DNA of 64,000 bases from positions 434,001-498,000 of the forward strand of contig NZ_JAUXZY010000004.1 of assembly GCF_030693775.1 (NCBI RefSeq), read 5' to 3'. The stretch's first letter is position 1; each line of letters starts with the position of its first letter. Shown in pieces: positions 52,728 through 62,156 of this stretch. The position numbers and the translations under genes were made by a program. The notes beneath the pieces were generated by a model. That model saw only the letters and a list, made by a program, of their open reading frames with translations. It was not told the origin of the DNA and searched no databases. The stretch comes from Polynucleobacter sp. (lineage in GTDB: Bacteria > Pseudomonadota > Gammaproteobacteria > Burkholderiales > Burkholderiaceae).

Positions 52728-53576
52728 TTACTTTTTCTTTGCGCTTGCTGCCTGCCGGGCGTCAGCAATATTATCGGTAAAGGCTTTGGCTACTTCACCA
52801 TCGGGTGGAACGAGCTTTAAGCCTCTTGCCCAGTATTGCTCGGCTTTAGCAAACTGACCTTCTTCATAATAGGCCGTGCCAGCAAGCGCTAGCGCTTTAA
52901 TGTTATTGGGGTCTAGCTCGAGCGCTTTCATGATCAGGCGCATCGGCTCACCCTTAGCACTTTGGTTTTGATAAGCTAAAAAGTCAGCGTAATCGATGGT
53001 TAACTGGGCATTATTTGGATTGAGCTCCATCGCCTTCTTATATGCTTTGGCGGCCTCAGGAAAGCGCTGCATCGCAGCGTAAGAGCGCGCCAGCATTTGC
53101 CAGCCTTCGGGATTGTTGGGATCTTTCTCCAGGCGAGAAGCCAACTGCTCCACCATGTTTTGGATATCTTGCTGCGTTAGGGCGGGCTGCTGGGTCTGAG
53201 CTAGGGGGTCGGTCGCTACTGGATTGCCAATCAAAATATAAAGCAGCACGCTGCAGACGGGCACGCCGATGCCGATAAGGAGGGCTGGAAATAAAATGCG
53301 CTTGGGTTTAGCGCCTACTGGGGCTTGATCGGCAGCAATCGCGCGCTCTTCTAGTAGTAAGCGTTTTTCAATATCACGCTGCGCCTCTTGCAGTTGATCG
53401 GTAGCAATGCGACCTTCTGCAAAGTCGACATCGAGTTGATTGAGCTGGTCACGCAAAATCACAATATTCTCTTCTTGTTCGCCTGTGGCGGTGACCGTTT
53501 TTTTACGTAAGGGTAAGACTAAGAGAACAGTCGCGATCGCAATCATGCCGATGGCAATAGCTAAGAAGGTCATCAT
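52728..53576 (-). CDS. Cytochrome c maturation TPR protein CcmI/CycH
   Basis: 282 residues. N-terminal helix (TFLAIAIGMIAIATVLLVLP), a cytosolic loop with QLNQLDVDFAEGRI (CcmI signature), a second helix (FPALLIGIGVPVCSVLLYI) and periplasmic TPRs (PEGWQMLARSYAAMQRFPEA and following). CcmI holds apocytochrome c for haem attachment. It is the last gene of the ccm operon, its start overlapping the ccmH stop. Confidence 0.88.
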   Translation of the reverse strand: MMTFLAIAIGMIAIATVLLVLPLRKKTVTATGEQEENIVILRDQLNQLDVDFAEGRIATDQLQEAQRDIEKRLLLEERAIAADQAPVGAKPKRILFPALLIGIGVPVCSVLLYILIGNPVATDPLAQTQQPALTQQDIQNMVEQLASRLEKDPNNPEGWQMLARSYAAMQRFPEAAKAYKKAMELNPNNAQLTIDYADFLAYQNQSAKGEPMRLIMKALELDPNNIKALALAGTAYYEEGQFAKAEQYWARGLKLVPPDGEVAKAFTDNIADARQAASAKKK

Positions 53577-54100
53577 GACCGGTCTCCCGTTGAAGAGTCA
53601 AGTAGTTTGCGAGCTCGGGATAAATCCGTTTGATCGAATTCTTCCGAGGCAAGGCGTTTTTGTCGCACACGAATTTGCTGGACCAAAATAAACATGGCAA
53701 TCAGTAAGAGTGCAAATGGGCCGGCCCACAGCAAGATAGTTTTGTAGCTCAGTGGCGGGCGATATAAAACAAACTCACCATAGCGCTGCACCATGTAATC
53801 CAAAATCTCGCGATCCGATTTACCCTCGCTAAGCTGTTTACGTACTTGATTGCGTAGATCAACCGCTAACTCCGCATTGGAGTCGGCGATGGTTTGATTT
53901 TGGCAAACCAAGCAGCGCAATTCATTGGACAGGGTAATCACTTTTTTCTCAAGCACTGGATCCTGGGCAACAGGCCGAGCCTCTTGTGCAGAAAGCATTG
54001 CTCCTGGTGCAAATAAACTCATCGCTAAGCAGGTGCTAGTCAAAACAGATCGCAAAAGAGATCGGGTTTGGGACAAACTTAGGTTAAGAGAGTGGGCCAT
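53573..54100 (-). CDS. ccmH: Cytochrome c maturation protein CcmH
   Basis: 175 residues with signal peptide, thiol motif LRCLVCQNQTIADSNAELA near residue 60, and a C-terminal membrane helix (TILLWAGPFALLLIAMFIL). CcmH reduces or holds the apocytochrome CXXCH thiols. It lies 3 bp after ccmG and overlaps the CcmI gene. Confidence 0.92.
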   Translation of the reverse strand: MAHSLNLSLSQTRSLLRSVLTSTCLAMSLFAPGAMLSAQEARPVAQDPVLEKKVITLSNELRCLVCQNQTIADSNAELAVDLRNQVRKQLSEGKSDREILDYMVQRYGEFVLYRPPLSYKTILLWAGPFALLLIAMFILVQQIRVRQKRLASEEFDQTDLSRARKLLDSSTGDRS

Positions 54101-54103
54101 ACT

Positions 54104-54628
54104 TTAGCTATTGAGTTTCTGAATCAGCGGCAAGATCTTTTCTTCGATCACGCTTGGGGTCAATGGGCCGATGTGCTTGAGTCGAATTAACCCCGCCTTA
54201 TCAATAACGAAGGTTTCTGGCACGCCGTAGACGCCATAATCAATGCCAACCTGCCCCTTTAAATCGGAGATAGATAGAACGTAAGGGTCTCCAAACTCTT
54301 TTAGCCAGCGCACAGCATCCTCCGGCTTGTCTTTGTAATCTAAGCCGAGCAGGGGGGTTGATTGGGTTTTTGCAAACTGAATTAAATGGGGATGTTCATC
54401 ACGGCACGCTGCACACCACGACGCCCAAACATTCAGAACCCATACCTTACCGCGCATGTCCTCAGGAGAAAAAGTGGCATTCTCTTTGCCAAGCACGGGT
54501 AATGTAAAGTTGGGTGCACTTTTATTGATGAGTGGCGATGGTACTTCACGCGGATTCAGCTGGAGGCCGGCAGCCAAGAAACCAAAAAAGACGATAAAAA
54601 TTCCGAAGGGAATCAAATACCGCTTCAT
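54104..54628 (-). CDS. ccmG: Thiol-disulfide protein CcmG/DsbE
   Basis: 174 residues from the ATG at 54628, which overlaps the ccmF stop. N-terminal anchor (MKRYLIPFGIFIVFFGFLAAG), active site WASWCAACRDEHP and the cis-Pro loop YGVYGVPETFVID that is specific for CcmG. It keeps apocytochrome thiols reduced in the periplasm, taking electrons from a CcdA/DsbD protein such as the one at 11.4 kb. Confidence 0.92.
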   Translation of the reverse strand: MKRYLIPFGIFIVFFGFLAAGLQLNPREVPSPLINKSAPNFTLPVLGKENATFSPEDMRGKVWVLNVWASWCAACRDEHPHLIQFAKTQSTPLLGLDYKDKPEDAVRWLKEFGDPYVLSISDLKGQVGIDYGVYGVPETFVIDKAGLIRLKHIGPLTPSVIEEKILPLIQKLNS

Positions 54629-56559
54629 TTGCGCTTCCGGTAGCGGCGATCGGTGATGGCTAAAAATCCACCCAAGGCCATGAATAAGCAGCCACCCCAA
54701 ATCCAATCCACAAATGGCTTGATATGGATCCGCACCGTCCACTCATTGGCATTGATTGGTTCTCCCAGGGAAACATATAGGTCGCGTGTAAAGCCCGGAT
54801 CAATCGCTGCTTCGGTCATAGGCATTTGGCTGGCGTTATAAACCCGTTTTTCTGGCGCCATGCGCGTGACTAATTTACCGCCCTTAGTCACATCAAACAC
54901 ACCGCGAATGGCCTTGTAATTGGGGCCATCAATGGCTTGAACTCCTAAAAATTGGAAGTCATATCCTCCAGCTTCGATACTGCTGCCAATTGCCATACGA
55001 ATGTCTTTTTCCGACTCAAAGCCACGCACGCCCGTTACGCCAATAATGAAAACCGCAACGCCGATGTGGGCCAGGAACATGCCGTAATAACTTGCCGGCT
55101 GAGCGGCGAGGTTTTTAATTACGCCGCGATCCCGATTACTAAAGGCGCGCTCAATCAATTGGGTGAAGGTCGTTGCAATAATCCAGATCGCTAAAAACAG
55201 TCCAAAGCCAACCAGTGGAGTCCAGCTGCGCAGCACCAGCGGGGCAAGGATAGCGCTGATAACGCTTACCGTAGCAGCCCACTTTAATTTATGCGCTAAA
55301 TCAATTACGGGAGATTGACGCCAGCGTGCGATCGGACCAATACCAATCAAGAAGAGTGCGGGCGTCATCAGCGGAACAAATACTGCCTCAAAGTAAGGAA
55401 CGCCTACCGAGATCTTGCCCAGATCCAGGGCGTCGAGCAGCATCGGATACAAGGTGCCGAGCAGGACCGCTGCGGTTGCTACCAAAAGTAAGACGTTATT
55501 ACTCAGCAACATACTCTCGCGTGACACGGTACCAAAATCACCGCCAATATTGGCTTTGGGCGCGCGCCATGCAAACAGCAATAGTGAACCGCCAACTACC
55601 AGGGCCAAGAAGCCCAGAATGAAAATGCCGCGCTTCGGATCGGTTGCAAATGCATGCACTGAAGTGATAACCCCTGAGCGAACCAAGAAGGTGCCGAGCA
55701 GCGACAGTGAAAAAGCCAAGATTGCCAAGAGTGCAGTCCACATCTTGAAGCCACCGCGTTTTTCAGTGACGGCAAGCGAGTGAATCAGTGCAGTGCCGAC
55801 CAACCAAGGCATGAAGGAAGCGTTTTCAACCGGATCCCAAAACCACCAACCGCCCCAGCCGAGTTCGTAATAAGCCCAAGCGCTACCGAGTGCAATGCCG
55901 ATGGTTAAAAAGCACCATGCCGATGTGACCCATGGTCTTGACCACCGTGCCCATGCCGCATCGAGTCGGCCGGAGAGCAGGGCTGCAATCGCAAATGCAA
56001 AGGCAACCGCAGAGCCAACATAGCCCATGTACAAAAAGGGCGGATGAATAATCATGCCGGGATCTTGCAGCAGGGGATTGAGGTCTTTGCCCTCCAATGC
56101 TGCAGGCAACATCCGATCCAGTGGATTGGATGTAAGCAAGGTAAACAAGAGCACGCCAATATTGAGTAAACCCAATACGCCCAGAATGCGCGAAATCATT
56201 TTGATTGGTAGGTGCTTTGAAAAAACAGCAACGGCAATCGTCCAGCCTGCCATCATGAAGCACCACAATAAAATCGAGCCCTCATGACTGCCCCAGGAAG
56301 CGCCGATGCGATACATCAATGGCAGGGCAGAGTTGGAGTTTTGTGCCACATTGAGCACGCTAAAGTCATTGTTGATAAATGAGATGACGAGGCAGATATA
56401 GGAGACGGTCACCCACAAAAAGAGTGCCATAGCGGATGGTCTCGCTAAATTCATCAAGGCAGGGCGGTTGGTTTGCGCGCCAATGAGGGGAGCAATGCCC
56501 AGCACCAGGGCTGTCATCAATGCCAGGATTAAAGCAACTTGGCCAATTTCAGGAATCAT
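54625..56559 (-). CDS. ccmF: Haem lyase subunit CcmF
   Basis: 644 residues, about fifteen membrane helices. The haem-binding WWD motif is WGGWWFWDPVEN near residue 235, with conserved His residues around it (GSHEGS, HPPFLYMGY). CcmF with CcmH and CcmI attaches haem from CcmE to apocytochromes. It overlaps ccmE and ccmG by 4 bp each. Confidence 0.94.
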   Translation of the reverse strand: MIPEIGQVALILALMTALVLGIAPLIGAQTNRPALMNLARPSAMALFLWVTVSYICLVISFINNDFSVLNVAQNSNSALPLMYRIGASWGSHEGSILLWCFMMAGWTIAVAVFSKHLPIKMISRILGVLGLLNIGVLLFTLLTSNPLDRMLPAALEGKDLNPLLQDPGMIIHPPFLYMGYVGSAVAFAFAIAALLSGRLDAAWARWSRPWVTSAWCFLTIGIALGSAWAYYELGWGGWWFWDPVENASFMPWLVGTALIHSLAVTEKRGGFKMWTALLAILAFSLSLLGTFLVRSGVITSVHAFATDPKRGIFILGFLALVVGGSLLLFAWRAPKANIGGDFGTVSRESMLLSNNVLLLVATAAVLLGTLYPMLLDALDLGKISVGVPYFEAVFVPLMTPALFLIGIGPIARWRQSPVIDLAHKLKWAATVSVISAILAPLVLRSWTPLVGFGLFLAIWIIATTFTQLIERAFSNRDRGVIKNLAAQPASYYGMFLAHIGVAVFIIGVTGVRGFESEKDIRMAIGSSIEAGGYDFQFLGVQAIDGPNYKAIRGVFDVTKGGKLVTRMAPEKRVYNASQMPMTEAAIDPGFTRDLYVSLGEPINANEWTVRIHIKPFVDWIWGGCLFMALGGFLAITDRRYRKRK

Positions 56560-56984
56560 GGTTTCTTCGCTTTAGCTAAGGCTTCTGCTGCTTCGGGTGG
56601 CATGTAGTTTTCATCGTGCTTGGCAAGCACTTGGCTTGCTGTAAAAGAGCCTGTGGAGTTGAGGCGACCCTCGGCAACGACCCCTTTACCTTCTTTAAAT
56701 AAATCCGGTAGTAAGCCCTCATAGTTCACTTCAATGCGGTGCGCAAAATCAGTTACGACAAAGCTCACTTTGAGTCCGCCCGCATCGCGCTTGATGGAAT
56801 TTTCTTCAACCATGCCGCCAACGCGAAATGCACGGTCTTTCGGCGCCTCATTGGCCGCAATTTGACTCGGACTGTAGAAGAACACCAAATTGCTTTGGAA
56901 GGTCTGAAAAACCATATACGTGGCAAATGCAATGCAGGTTACGCCACCAAGGATTGCCAGACCGCGTTTTGTGCGGGGTTTCAT
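56556..56984 (-). CDS. ccmE: Haem chaperone CcmE
   Basis: 142 residues. N-terminal anchor, OB-fold with FRVGGMVEENSI, and the covalent haem site His123 in AKHDENYMPPE. It carries haem from CcmC to CcmF in the periplasm. 15 bp separate it from ccmD. Confidence 0.93.
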   Translation of the reverse strand: MKPRTKRGLAILGGVTCIAFATYMVFQTFQSNLVFFYSPSQIAANEAPKDRAFRVGGMVEENSIKRDAGGLKVSFVVTDFAHRIEVNYEGLLPDLFKEGKGVVAEGRLNSTGSFTASQVLAKHDENYMPPEAAEALAKAKKP

Positions 56985-56999
56985 AAGTCCTTATTTTGC

Positions 57000-57179
57000 C
57001 TAATTTTTTTCAGTGGCGTACGACTCGTCCCGAATGCTGGCTTCGGTCTGGCGACGCTGCCTGCGGATCTGCATGATTTCAATGGCAAAAACAAGGGCAG
57101 TCACCGCGAAGGAGCCCCATACAAAGGGGCCGTGGCCGCCCATTTGCAGAAAATCACTAAGGCTATTCCAGTAAATCAT
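57000..57179 (-). CDS. ccmD: CcmD small membrane protein
   Basis: 59 residues from the ATG at 57179: MIYWNSLSDFLQMGGHGPFVWGS and one helix (FAVTALVFAIEIM), then a basic tail (RRQRRQ). This is the canonical CcmD form. It overlaps the ccmC stop (ATGA). CcmD helps release holo-CcmE from CcmC. The frame continues upstream, but the start is fixed by homology and coupling. Confidence 0.88.
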   Translation of the reverse strand: MIYWNSLSDFLQMGGHGPFVWGSFAVTALVFAIEIMQIRRQRRQTEASIRDESYATEKN

Positions 57180-57916
57180 TTCACTGCCTCCTGCGCCCAC
57201 GCAGTATGGCGCTCCCGCTCCAAAATAAGGGTACGGCAGCGGTAGAAACTCAATGCGAAGGAGTAAGCCCAAAACGCCACTGTCATGATGAGCATGCCAG
57301 TCAACATTTGAGTTGCCATAGTAGGGGCTTTGGTTAGGCTCACCGAAGCACCTTGGTGCAAGGTATTCCACCATTTCACTGAAAAGTAGATGATCGGAAT
57401 ATTCACCACGCCAACGATGGCCAACACAGCAGCGCTACGATCAGCCTTGCGGGTATCTTCAATTGCTGCGTGCAGTGATAAAAAGCCTAGGTACAAGAAA
57501 AGCAAAATGAGTTCTGAGGTCAGGCGTGCGTCCCACACCCAGTAGGTACCCCACGTGGGTTTGCCCCATAAGGATCCGGTCCAGAGGGCAATGAAGGTCA
57601 TGAGGGCGCCAGTGGGTGCTAAGGCAAGTGCAAACATGCTGGCAAGGCGTGCATTAAAAATAAGCCCCATGGCCGCCCAAAATGCCATTGCCAAATAAAT
57701 AATCATCGACATCCATGCGGCAGGCACATGAATAAAAATAATACGGTAGGACTCGCCTTGTTGATGATCGCTTGGTGCAATTAAAAGCCCAATCGTCAAT
57801 CCAATGATGGTGGCAATGACGGCAATCGCAACGCAATACGGAATCCATGTGCCAGATAAGGCATAAAAGCGTTGTGGCGCAGCGAACTTAAACCAATTGA
57901 TGCCAGAGGAGAACAC
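57176..57916 (-). CDS. ccmC: Haem handling protein CcmC
   Basis: 246 residues, six membrane helices. The WWD-type motif is WGTYWVWDARLTSELIL (residues about 123-139), flanked by His ligands (HVPAAWMS and SLHAAIED). It loads haem on CcmE. It follows ccmB by 67 bp; the start codon has no strong SD. Confidence 0.93.
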   Translation of the reverse strand: MFSSGINWFKFAAPQRFYALSGTWIPYCVAIAVIATIIGLTIGLLIAPSDHQQGESYRIIFIHVPAAWMSMIIYLAMAFWAAMGLIFNARLASMFALALAPTGALMTFIALWTGSLWGKPTWGTYWVWDARLTSELILLFLYLGFLSLHAAIEDTRKADRSAAVLAIVGVVNIPIIYFSVKWWNTLHQGASVSLTKAPTMATQMLTGMLIMTVAFWAYSFALSFYRCRTLILERERHTAWAQEAVK

Positions 57917-57983
57917 AGGAAATAGTCTTTATTTAAAAGTAGTTAGAGCATGCGTTAGTGTGCCTGATTTTAGCCTAGCCGGC

Positions 57984-58670
57984 TTATTCCACGGCGATTC
58001 GTAGGCTGGCTGCGGTGGCGATTGGGGCAAAAAACACGGCAATCGCCAGCATCGCACCCAAGAGGTAGAAATGACCATCGATTGGCAGGCCAGCGTGGTG
58101 GGCATCGACTGCGCCGGCGCCAAAAATAAGGACCGGAATGACCAGCGGCAAAACGAGTAAGGACAGCAACATGCCCCCGCCACGCGTTGCTAAGGTTAGG
58201 GCTGCGCCGATCGAGCCAATTAAGCTCAGCAGGGGCGTGCCAATGAGGAGCGAGAGCACCAAAATACCGGTACTTTGCGCGTCCAGATTAAATTGGATCG
58301 CCAGAATAGGAGAAGCGATCGTGAGCACGAGCCCAGAGCTAATCCAATGTGCTGCCGTTTTAGATAGCACTGCCAGCGGCAATGGGATCGCAGTTAAAAC
58401 CAATTGATCCAGGGTGCCATCTTGGAAGTCATCTGCAAATAAACGCCCTAGTGAAAGCATGGCTGCCAATAAAGCAGCGATCCAAAGCATCCCCGGCGCA
58501 ATTTTGGCGAGCAGTGTTGGCTCCGGTCCGATACCCAAGGGAAATAAACTTGCGACCACGATAAAGAAAAACAGGGCAGATAAGCTGTCGTTCTTGCGAC
58601 GCAGAGCCAAACTCAAGTCGCGCCGCACAATGGCGAGCATGACTTTTGGGATAGATAGGTGTGCGCTCAT
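57984..58670 (-). CDS. ccmB: ABC permease subunit CcmB
   Basis: 228 residues, six membrane helices. The opening MLAIVRRDLSLALRRKNDSLSALFFF and ADDFQDGTLDQL segment are typical of CcmB. With CcmA it powers release of holo-CcmE. The start overlaps the ccmA stop (ATGA). Confidence 0.92.
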   Translation of the reverse strand: MSAHLSIPKVMLAIVRRDLSLALRRKNDSLSALFFFIVVASLFPLGIGPEPTLLAKIAPGMLWIAALLAAMLSLGRLFADDFQDGTLDQLVLTAIPLPLAVLSKTAAHWISSGLVLTIASPILAIQFNLDAQSTGILVLSLLIGTPLLSLIGSIGAALTLATRGGGMLLSLLVLPLVIPVLIFGAGAVDAHHAGLPIDGHFYLLGAMLAIAVFFAPIATAASLRIAVE

Positions 58671-59314
58671 AAGCTCACCCGAACGACGCGGTCGATCTGA
58701 TCGAGAGCAACCTGTTGATGGCTACTTAAGGCGACCATGCCACCTCTGGATAAATGCCCTTGAATCAATGCTTGTAGGGCCTCATTGGCATCGTGATCCA
58801 GTGCATTGAATGGCTCGTCGAGCAGCCACAATGGCCTGTCTTGTGCCAACTGCAGGCGAGCTAATGCAACCCGTTGCTTTTGGCCTTGCGAGAAGGTCCG
58901 CGCCAATCTACTGGCCAGATGACCTAAGCCCGAGTTAACTAAGGCGGCGCGAGCCATGCTGCTGGTAATTACATCGCCGCTGAGACTGCCTGCTGCCATG
59001 ATGTTTTCTTCGGCGCTGAGATCGCCCTTGAGCGCTGGAGTGTGGCCCAAGTAAATCAGTTGCGTATGAAAAAAATCCCGATCGGCATCAATTGAGTTTG
59101 CACCCCACTGAATGCTGCCCATGCTAGGTGTTAATAGACCGCAGAGCATGCGCAATAAACTCGACTTTCCGGCACCGTTACTGCCAGTGATCCGCAAGAG
59201 ATGGCCTGGTTCGAGTACAACCGAGAGATCGGTAAATAGAGTTTTACCGCCACGTATGCAGGCTAGGTTTTGTAAATGCAGGGCAGACGAATTCATGGCG
59301 GGAGTATTACTCAT
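58667..59314 (-). CDS. ccmA: ABC ATPase subunit CcmA
   Basis: About 215 residues from the ATG at 59314, whose codons overlap the stop of the upstream M23 peptidase (ATGAGTAA); an ATG at 59296 is also possible. Walker A GSNGAGKSSLL, signature FSQGQKQRVALARL and Walker B LWLLDEPFNALD. CcmA drives CcmB/CcmC/CcmD. It is the first ccm gene but is coupled to the peptidase. Confidence 0.91.
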   Translation of the reverse strand: MSNTPAMNSSALHLQNLACIRGGKTLFTDLSVVLEPGHLLRITGSNGAGKSSLLRMLCGLLTPSMGSIQWGANSIDADRDFFHTQLIYLGHTPALKGDLSAEENIMAAGSLSGDVITSSMARAALVNSGLGHLASRLARTFSQGQKQRVALARLQLAQDRPLWLLDEPFNALDHDANEALQALIQGHLSRGGMVALSSHQQVALDQIDRVVRVSL

Positions 59315-60734
59315 TATTCGGTAGGCTGCCGAGAAGCAGGAGTTGGCGTGTGAACTGACCGCTATCGCTATCTCGCATCGACCACAGATCGAGCTGCGCA
59401 GATGGACTGTAAGGATCAATGTAGGTGCCATCACGCCGCAATTCGTAATGTAAATGGGGTCCGCTCGAGCGACCGGTGGAGCCAACATAACCAATCTCGA
59501 GGCCACGACGCACATCGTTACCAACACTAAGTTCTACGTTGTAATTGCTTAAATGGGCATAGTAGGTGCGGTAGTTGCCTGGGTGTTCGACAATAATGAG
59601 ATTGCCAAATGCTCCGTTGTAGCCAAGGTAAGCAATTTTGCCGTTGGCAACGCTAAACACCGGAGTGCCGGTCGGAGCGGCGTAATCGATGCCCATATGG
59701 GTACGCCAGCGCTGCACCGTGGCTGGGGCTTGGCCTGGCTGCTTGGCGGGGACTTTGGCGCGGCCAGCTCGGACGCTACCTACGCCCCGTGATATGCGGC
59801 GATAGCTCAGTGGATTGGTCCAGAAGGAGCGTTCAATTGACTCACCCGAAGCGGTAAAAAATCCACCGGGAATGTCATTGCGATCAACCCAGAATGCACT
59901 CGCAAGCACCTCTTGACTCAGGGTATTAATAATTTCAACCGCCCAGATTTGAGCCCAGCGATCACGATCACCAAAGTCCACAATCAATCGAACCTGATTG
60001 GCATTAATGGCAGTGGTCGGACTATCTTCAGGATACAACTGCTTCACGATGGAGTTCAGTTCCCAAACTAACTCGACTGGCAACACATCACCTACTTTTT
60101 TGGCGTCGTACAAGACATCGGATAAGGAGAGCTCTACTTCAACCAGGTTCGGCGACTGCGATTGCAGGCGGTCCTCCTGGGTTAAGAATCCACCAAAGGC
60201 CGATGGGGTAAATGTCAAGATTTGAGTGCGCGCATCGCGAATAGGCCCGTTCATGATGCTAAGGGAATCAAAGCGATTGCGATTACCAAATGCCACCGCG
60301 TAGGGAATGCAATTGCCACGCAGCCCAGCAAAGAAGCTGCGGGTTTGACTTTGAAAGAATTCAAAAAAAGCTGGATCGTTGATGCCGAGTCGGGCGGGTA
60401 AATTGCCATCGAGCGAATCGGTTTTAATGCAGCCACGTTGCACCCGAAAATCCAAATTGCCACCCGCATCTCGATTTAATTCACTGTCTTTGCTGGCATC
60501 AACTAAGCTAGAATTTTTGGGCGCAAGGGATTGGCTAGCTGGGCGGGGAGCCTTAATGCCAGTTTGTTTAGGATTATTTTTAACGACTACCTTGCTGCGA
60601 GTTGGAGTCGTTTGTGCATTCGCCTCGGACGAGGCAATTGGCATGCTGAGGTAGCCGCCGAACGCCATGATCGCCAATAAGGGGATGAAGTAGGCTGGTG
60701 CACCACGCAAGAGGGAGATCAAAAACAGATTCAC
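59307..60734 (-). CDS. M23-family peptidoglycan endopeptidase
   Basis: 475 residues. A membrane anchor or signal (LLRGAPAYFIPLLAIMAFGG), then a Lys/Pro linker, a long middle domain, and a C-terminal LytM domain: HMGIDYAAPTGTPV (His-x3-Asp zinc ligands) and GPHLHYELRRDG. A full zinc site suggests an active endopeptidase rather than an EnvC-type activator. It lies upstream of and overlaps ccmA, so ccm transcription may begin before it. Confidence 0.87.
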   Translation of the reverse strand: MNLFLISLLRGAPAYFIPLLAIMAFGGYLSMPIASSEANAQTTPTRSKVVVKNNPKQTGIKAPRPASQSLAPKNSSLVDASKDSELNRDAGGNLDFRVQRGCIKTDSLDGNLPARLGINDPAFFEFFQSQTRSFFAGLRGNCIPYAVAFGNRNRFDSLSIMNGPIRDARTQILTFTPSAFGGFLTQEDRLQSQSPNLVEVELSLSDVLYDAKKVGDVLPVELVWELNSIVKQLYPEDSPTTAINANQVRLIVDFGDRDRWAQIWAVEIINTLSQEVLASAFWVDRNDIPGGFFTASGESIERSFWTNPLSYRRISRGVGSVRAGRAKVPAKQPGQAPATVQRWRTHMGIDYAAPTGTPVFSVANGKIAYLGYNGAFGNLIIVEHPGNYRTYYAHLSNYNVELSVGNDVRRGLEIGYVGSTGRSSGPHLHYELRRDGTYIDPYSPSAQLDLWSMRDSDSGQFTRQLLLLGSLPNNE

Positions 60735-60868
60735 CCCCTGATTATCTAATATTGTGACCCTAGTGTCAGATTATGATTTTGCACTGCAACATTATTTGCT
60801 AATTGCCCATGGTCAAATTAAGTCAGTCTGATTGTGTCTACAATCTTTTTTTCTGACAAGGATCTGCT

Positions 60869-62005
60869 ATGCCCATTATTGAATCAATCCAAGTAGCCGC
60901 GGTAAGCGTCCCATTGGATAAAGTCACCTCATTTTCAACCCGAACGGTTTCAGAGCGCCATTACTGCATCGTCAAAGTACGCAGTAAAGAAGGTGTTGAG
61001 GGTATTGGATTTTGTTATGTGGGTAGTGCGGGTGGCGCTATCGCCAAAATAGCGGTTGAGCAATTACTCGCCAAAAAATTGATTGGTCAAAATAGCCACC
61101 GCTCCGAAGGTTTATGGATGGAGATGTACGATGAATCGATTCTCCAAGGCCGCGCTGGTTCGGTCATGCGCGCCATCTCAATCTTAGATATAGCCTTATG
61201 GGATTTAAATGCCCGTTCCGCCGGCTTGCCGCTGCACCAGTATTTGGGATCGGTGGTGGAGGACCGCGTCCCGGCCTATGCCAGCGGCGGCTATTACCTG
61301 GAGGGTAAAACCCCTGCCAAGCTGGGCAAGGAAATGGAGTCCTATGTTAAGCAGGGCTTTAAGGCCGTCAAAATGAAAGTAGGGCGCCTTTCTCCGCGGG
61401 AAGAGGAAGAGCGGGTCCGGGCAGCACGCATTGCAGTAGGCGATGATGTTTTGCTGACGCTCGACGCCAATAACGCCTGGCGTGATTTACCCACGGCACT
61501 CGAGTACATCCGCCGTTTTGAAGACTACAACCCATACTGGATTGAAGAGCCGTTCTCGCCGGATGCGATTGATTTGCATGCCGCCCTCGCGCAGCGCACC
61601 ACCATCAATGTCGCTACGGGCGAGATGGAGGCGGGACGTTGGCGGTTTAGGGAGTTGATCGAAGCCGGTGGCGCAGCGATCCTGCAATCGGATGCAGCCG
61701 TATGTGGCGGCATTACCGAGTGGCGCCGGATTTCAGCATACGCGGATTGCAAGGGTGTAACAGTTTGTCCGCACTGGATGCATGATTTGCATGCGCCGCT
61801 GGTTGCCGCAACACCCAATGCCCGTTTTGTGGAGTTTTTCCTCGACGACCAAGTGCTCAATTTCCGTAACTTAATCAACAAGCAGTTGACCTTTAAAAAT
61901 GGCGATTTGATTTTGCACAAAACTCCAGGACTGGGTTTTGAGTTCGATGAGAAAGCGATTCAAAAGTACGCAGGTAAATCGGCTTGGAGCAAAATTACCA
62001 AGTAA
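60869..62005 (+). CDS. Enolase-superfamily enzyme (mandelate racemase group)
   Basis: 378 residues. N-terminal capping domain, then the barrel with KAVKMKVGR (Lys168, Lys170 as base), metal ligands Asp199 (LDANNAW), Glu226 (WIEEPF) and Glu252 (TGEMEAG), and a His base at 302 (CPHWMHDLHAP). The K-x-K plus His layout is that of mandelate racemase-type sugar-acid dehydratases and racemases. Substrate unknown. An upstream AAGGA gives the start. Confidence 0.88.
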   Translation: MPIIESIQVAAVSVPLDKVTSFSTRTVSERHYCIVKVRSKEGVEGIGFCYVGSAGGAIAKIAVEQLLAKKLIGQNSHRSEGLWMEMYDESILQGRAGSVMRAISILDIALWDLNARSAGLPLHQYLGSVVEDRVPAYASGGYYLEGKTPAKLGKEMESYVKQGFKAVKMKVGRLSPREEEERVRAARIAVGDDVLLTLDANNAWRDLPTALEYIRRFEDYNPYWIEEPFSPDAIDLHAALAQRTTINVATGEMEAGRWRFRELIEAGGAAILQSDAAVCGGITEWRRISAYADCKGVTVCPHWMHDLHAPLVAATPNARFVEFFLDDQVLNFRNLINKQLTFKNGDLILHKTPGLGFEFDEKAIQKYAGKSAWSKITK

Positions 62006-62069
62006 TCGCCTTATCTAGCCGTTGGCCTTTTAATTTCCACAATCGACCATAAGCAGACATCCAAAAAAT

Positions 62070-62090
62070 AACCACCCGAAGGTGGTTTTG
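62070..62090. terminator. Bidirectional terminator hairpin
   Basis: AACCACC (62070-62076) pairs with GGTGGTT (62081-62087). On the minus strand the loop is TTCG and ATTTTTT follows, an excellent terminator for the brn genes; on the plus strand CGAA and a short T-run follow, serving the enolase-type gene. Confidence 0.78.
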
Positions 62091-62098
62091 GTATTTCT

Positions 62099-62150
62099 TG
62101 GTGGCCTGGGGCGGAATCGAACTAGGGCCTCAGGAGATTCTCACTCTCCC
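62099..62150 (-). pseudogene. tRNA 3'-end remnant
   Basis: Read on the minus strand, the 3' end carries a TTCGATT T-loop and closes with CCCAGGCCACCA, so 62099-62122 has the exact look of a tRNA 3' end. Further 5', GGAGA-GTGAGAA-TCTCC forms a 5-bp stem with a 7-base loop and anticodon GAG, but the T-stem pairs poorly and no 5' half (GGCCTGG) or D-arm is present; the brnA stop lies there instead. It is not a working tRNA. Such fragments are commonly left by integrative elements. Confidence 0.6.
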
Positions 62151-62156
62151 CCTAGA

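Noticed and set aside
55883..56266. A 127-codon frame on the minus strand
   Set aside because: It is out of frame inside ccmF, whose motifs are intact through this region.
57180..57374. Upstream extension of the ccmD frame
   Set aside because: It overlaps the ccmC coding sequence and the added residues do not fit CcmD; the ATGA overlap marks the true start.
62099..62150. An intact tRNA-Leu(GAG)
   Set aside because: The anticodon-like loop is present, but there is no 5' acceptor strand, no D-arm, a poorly paired T-stem and no long variable arm.
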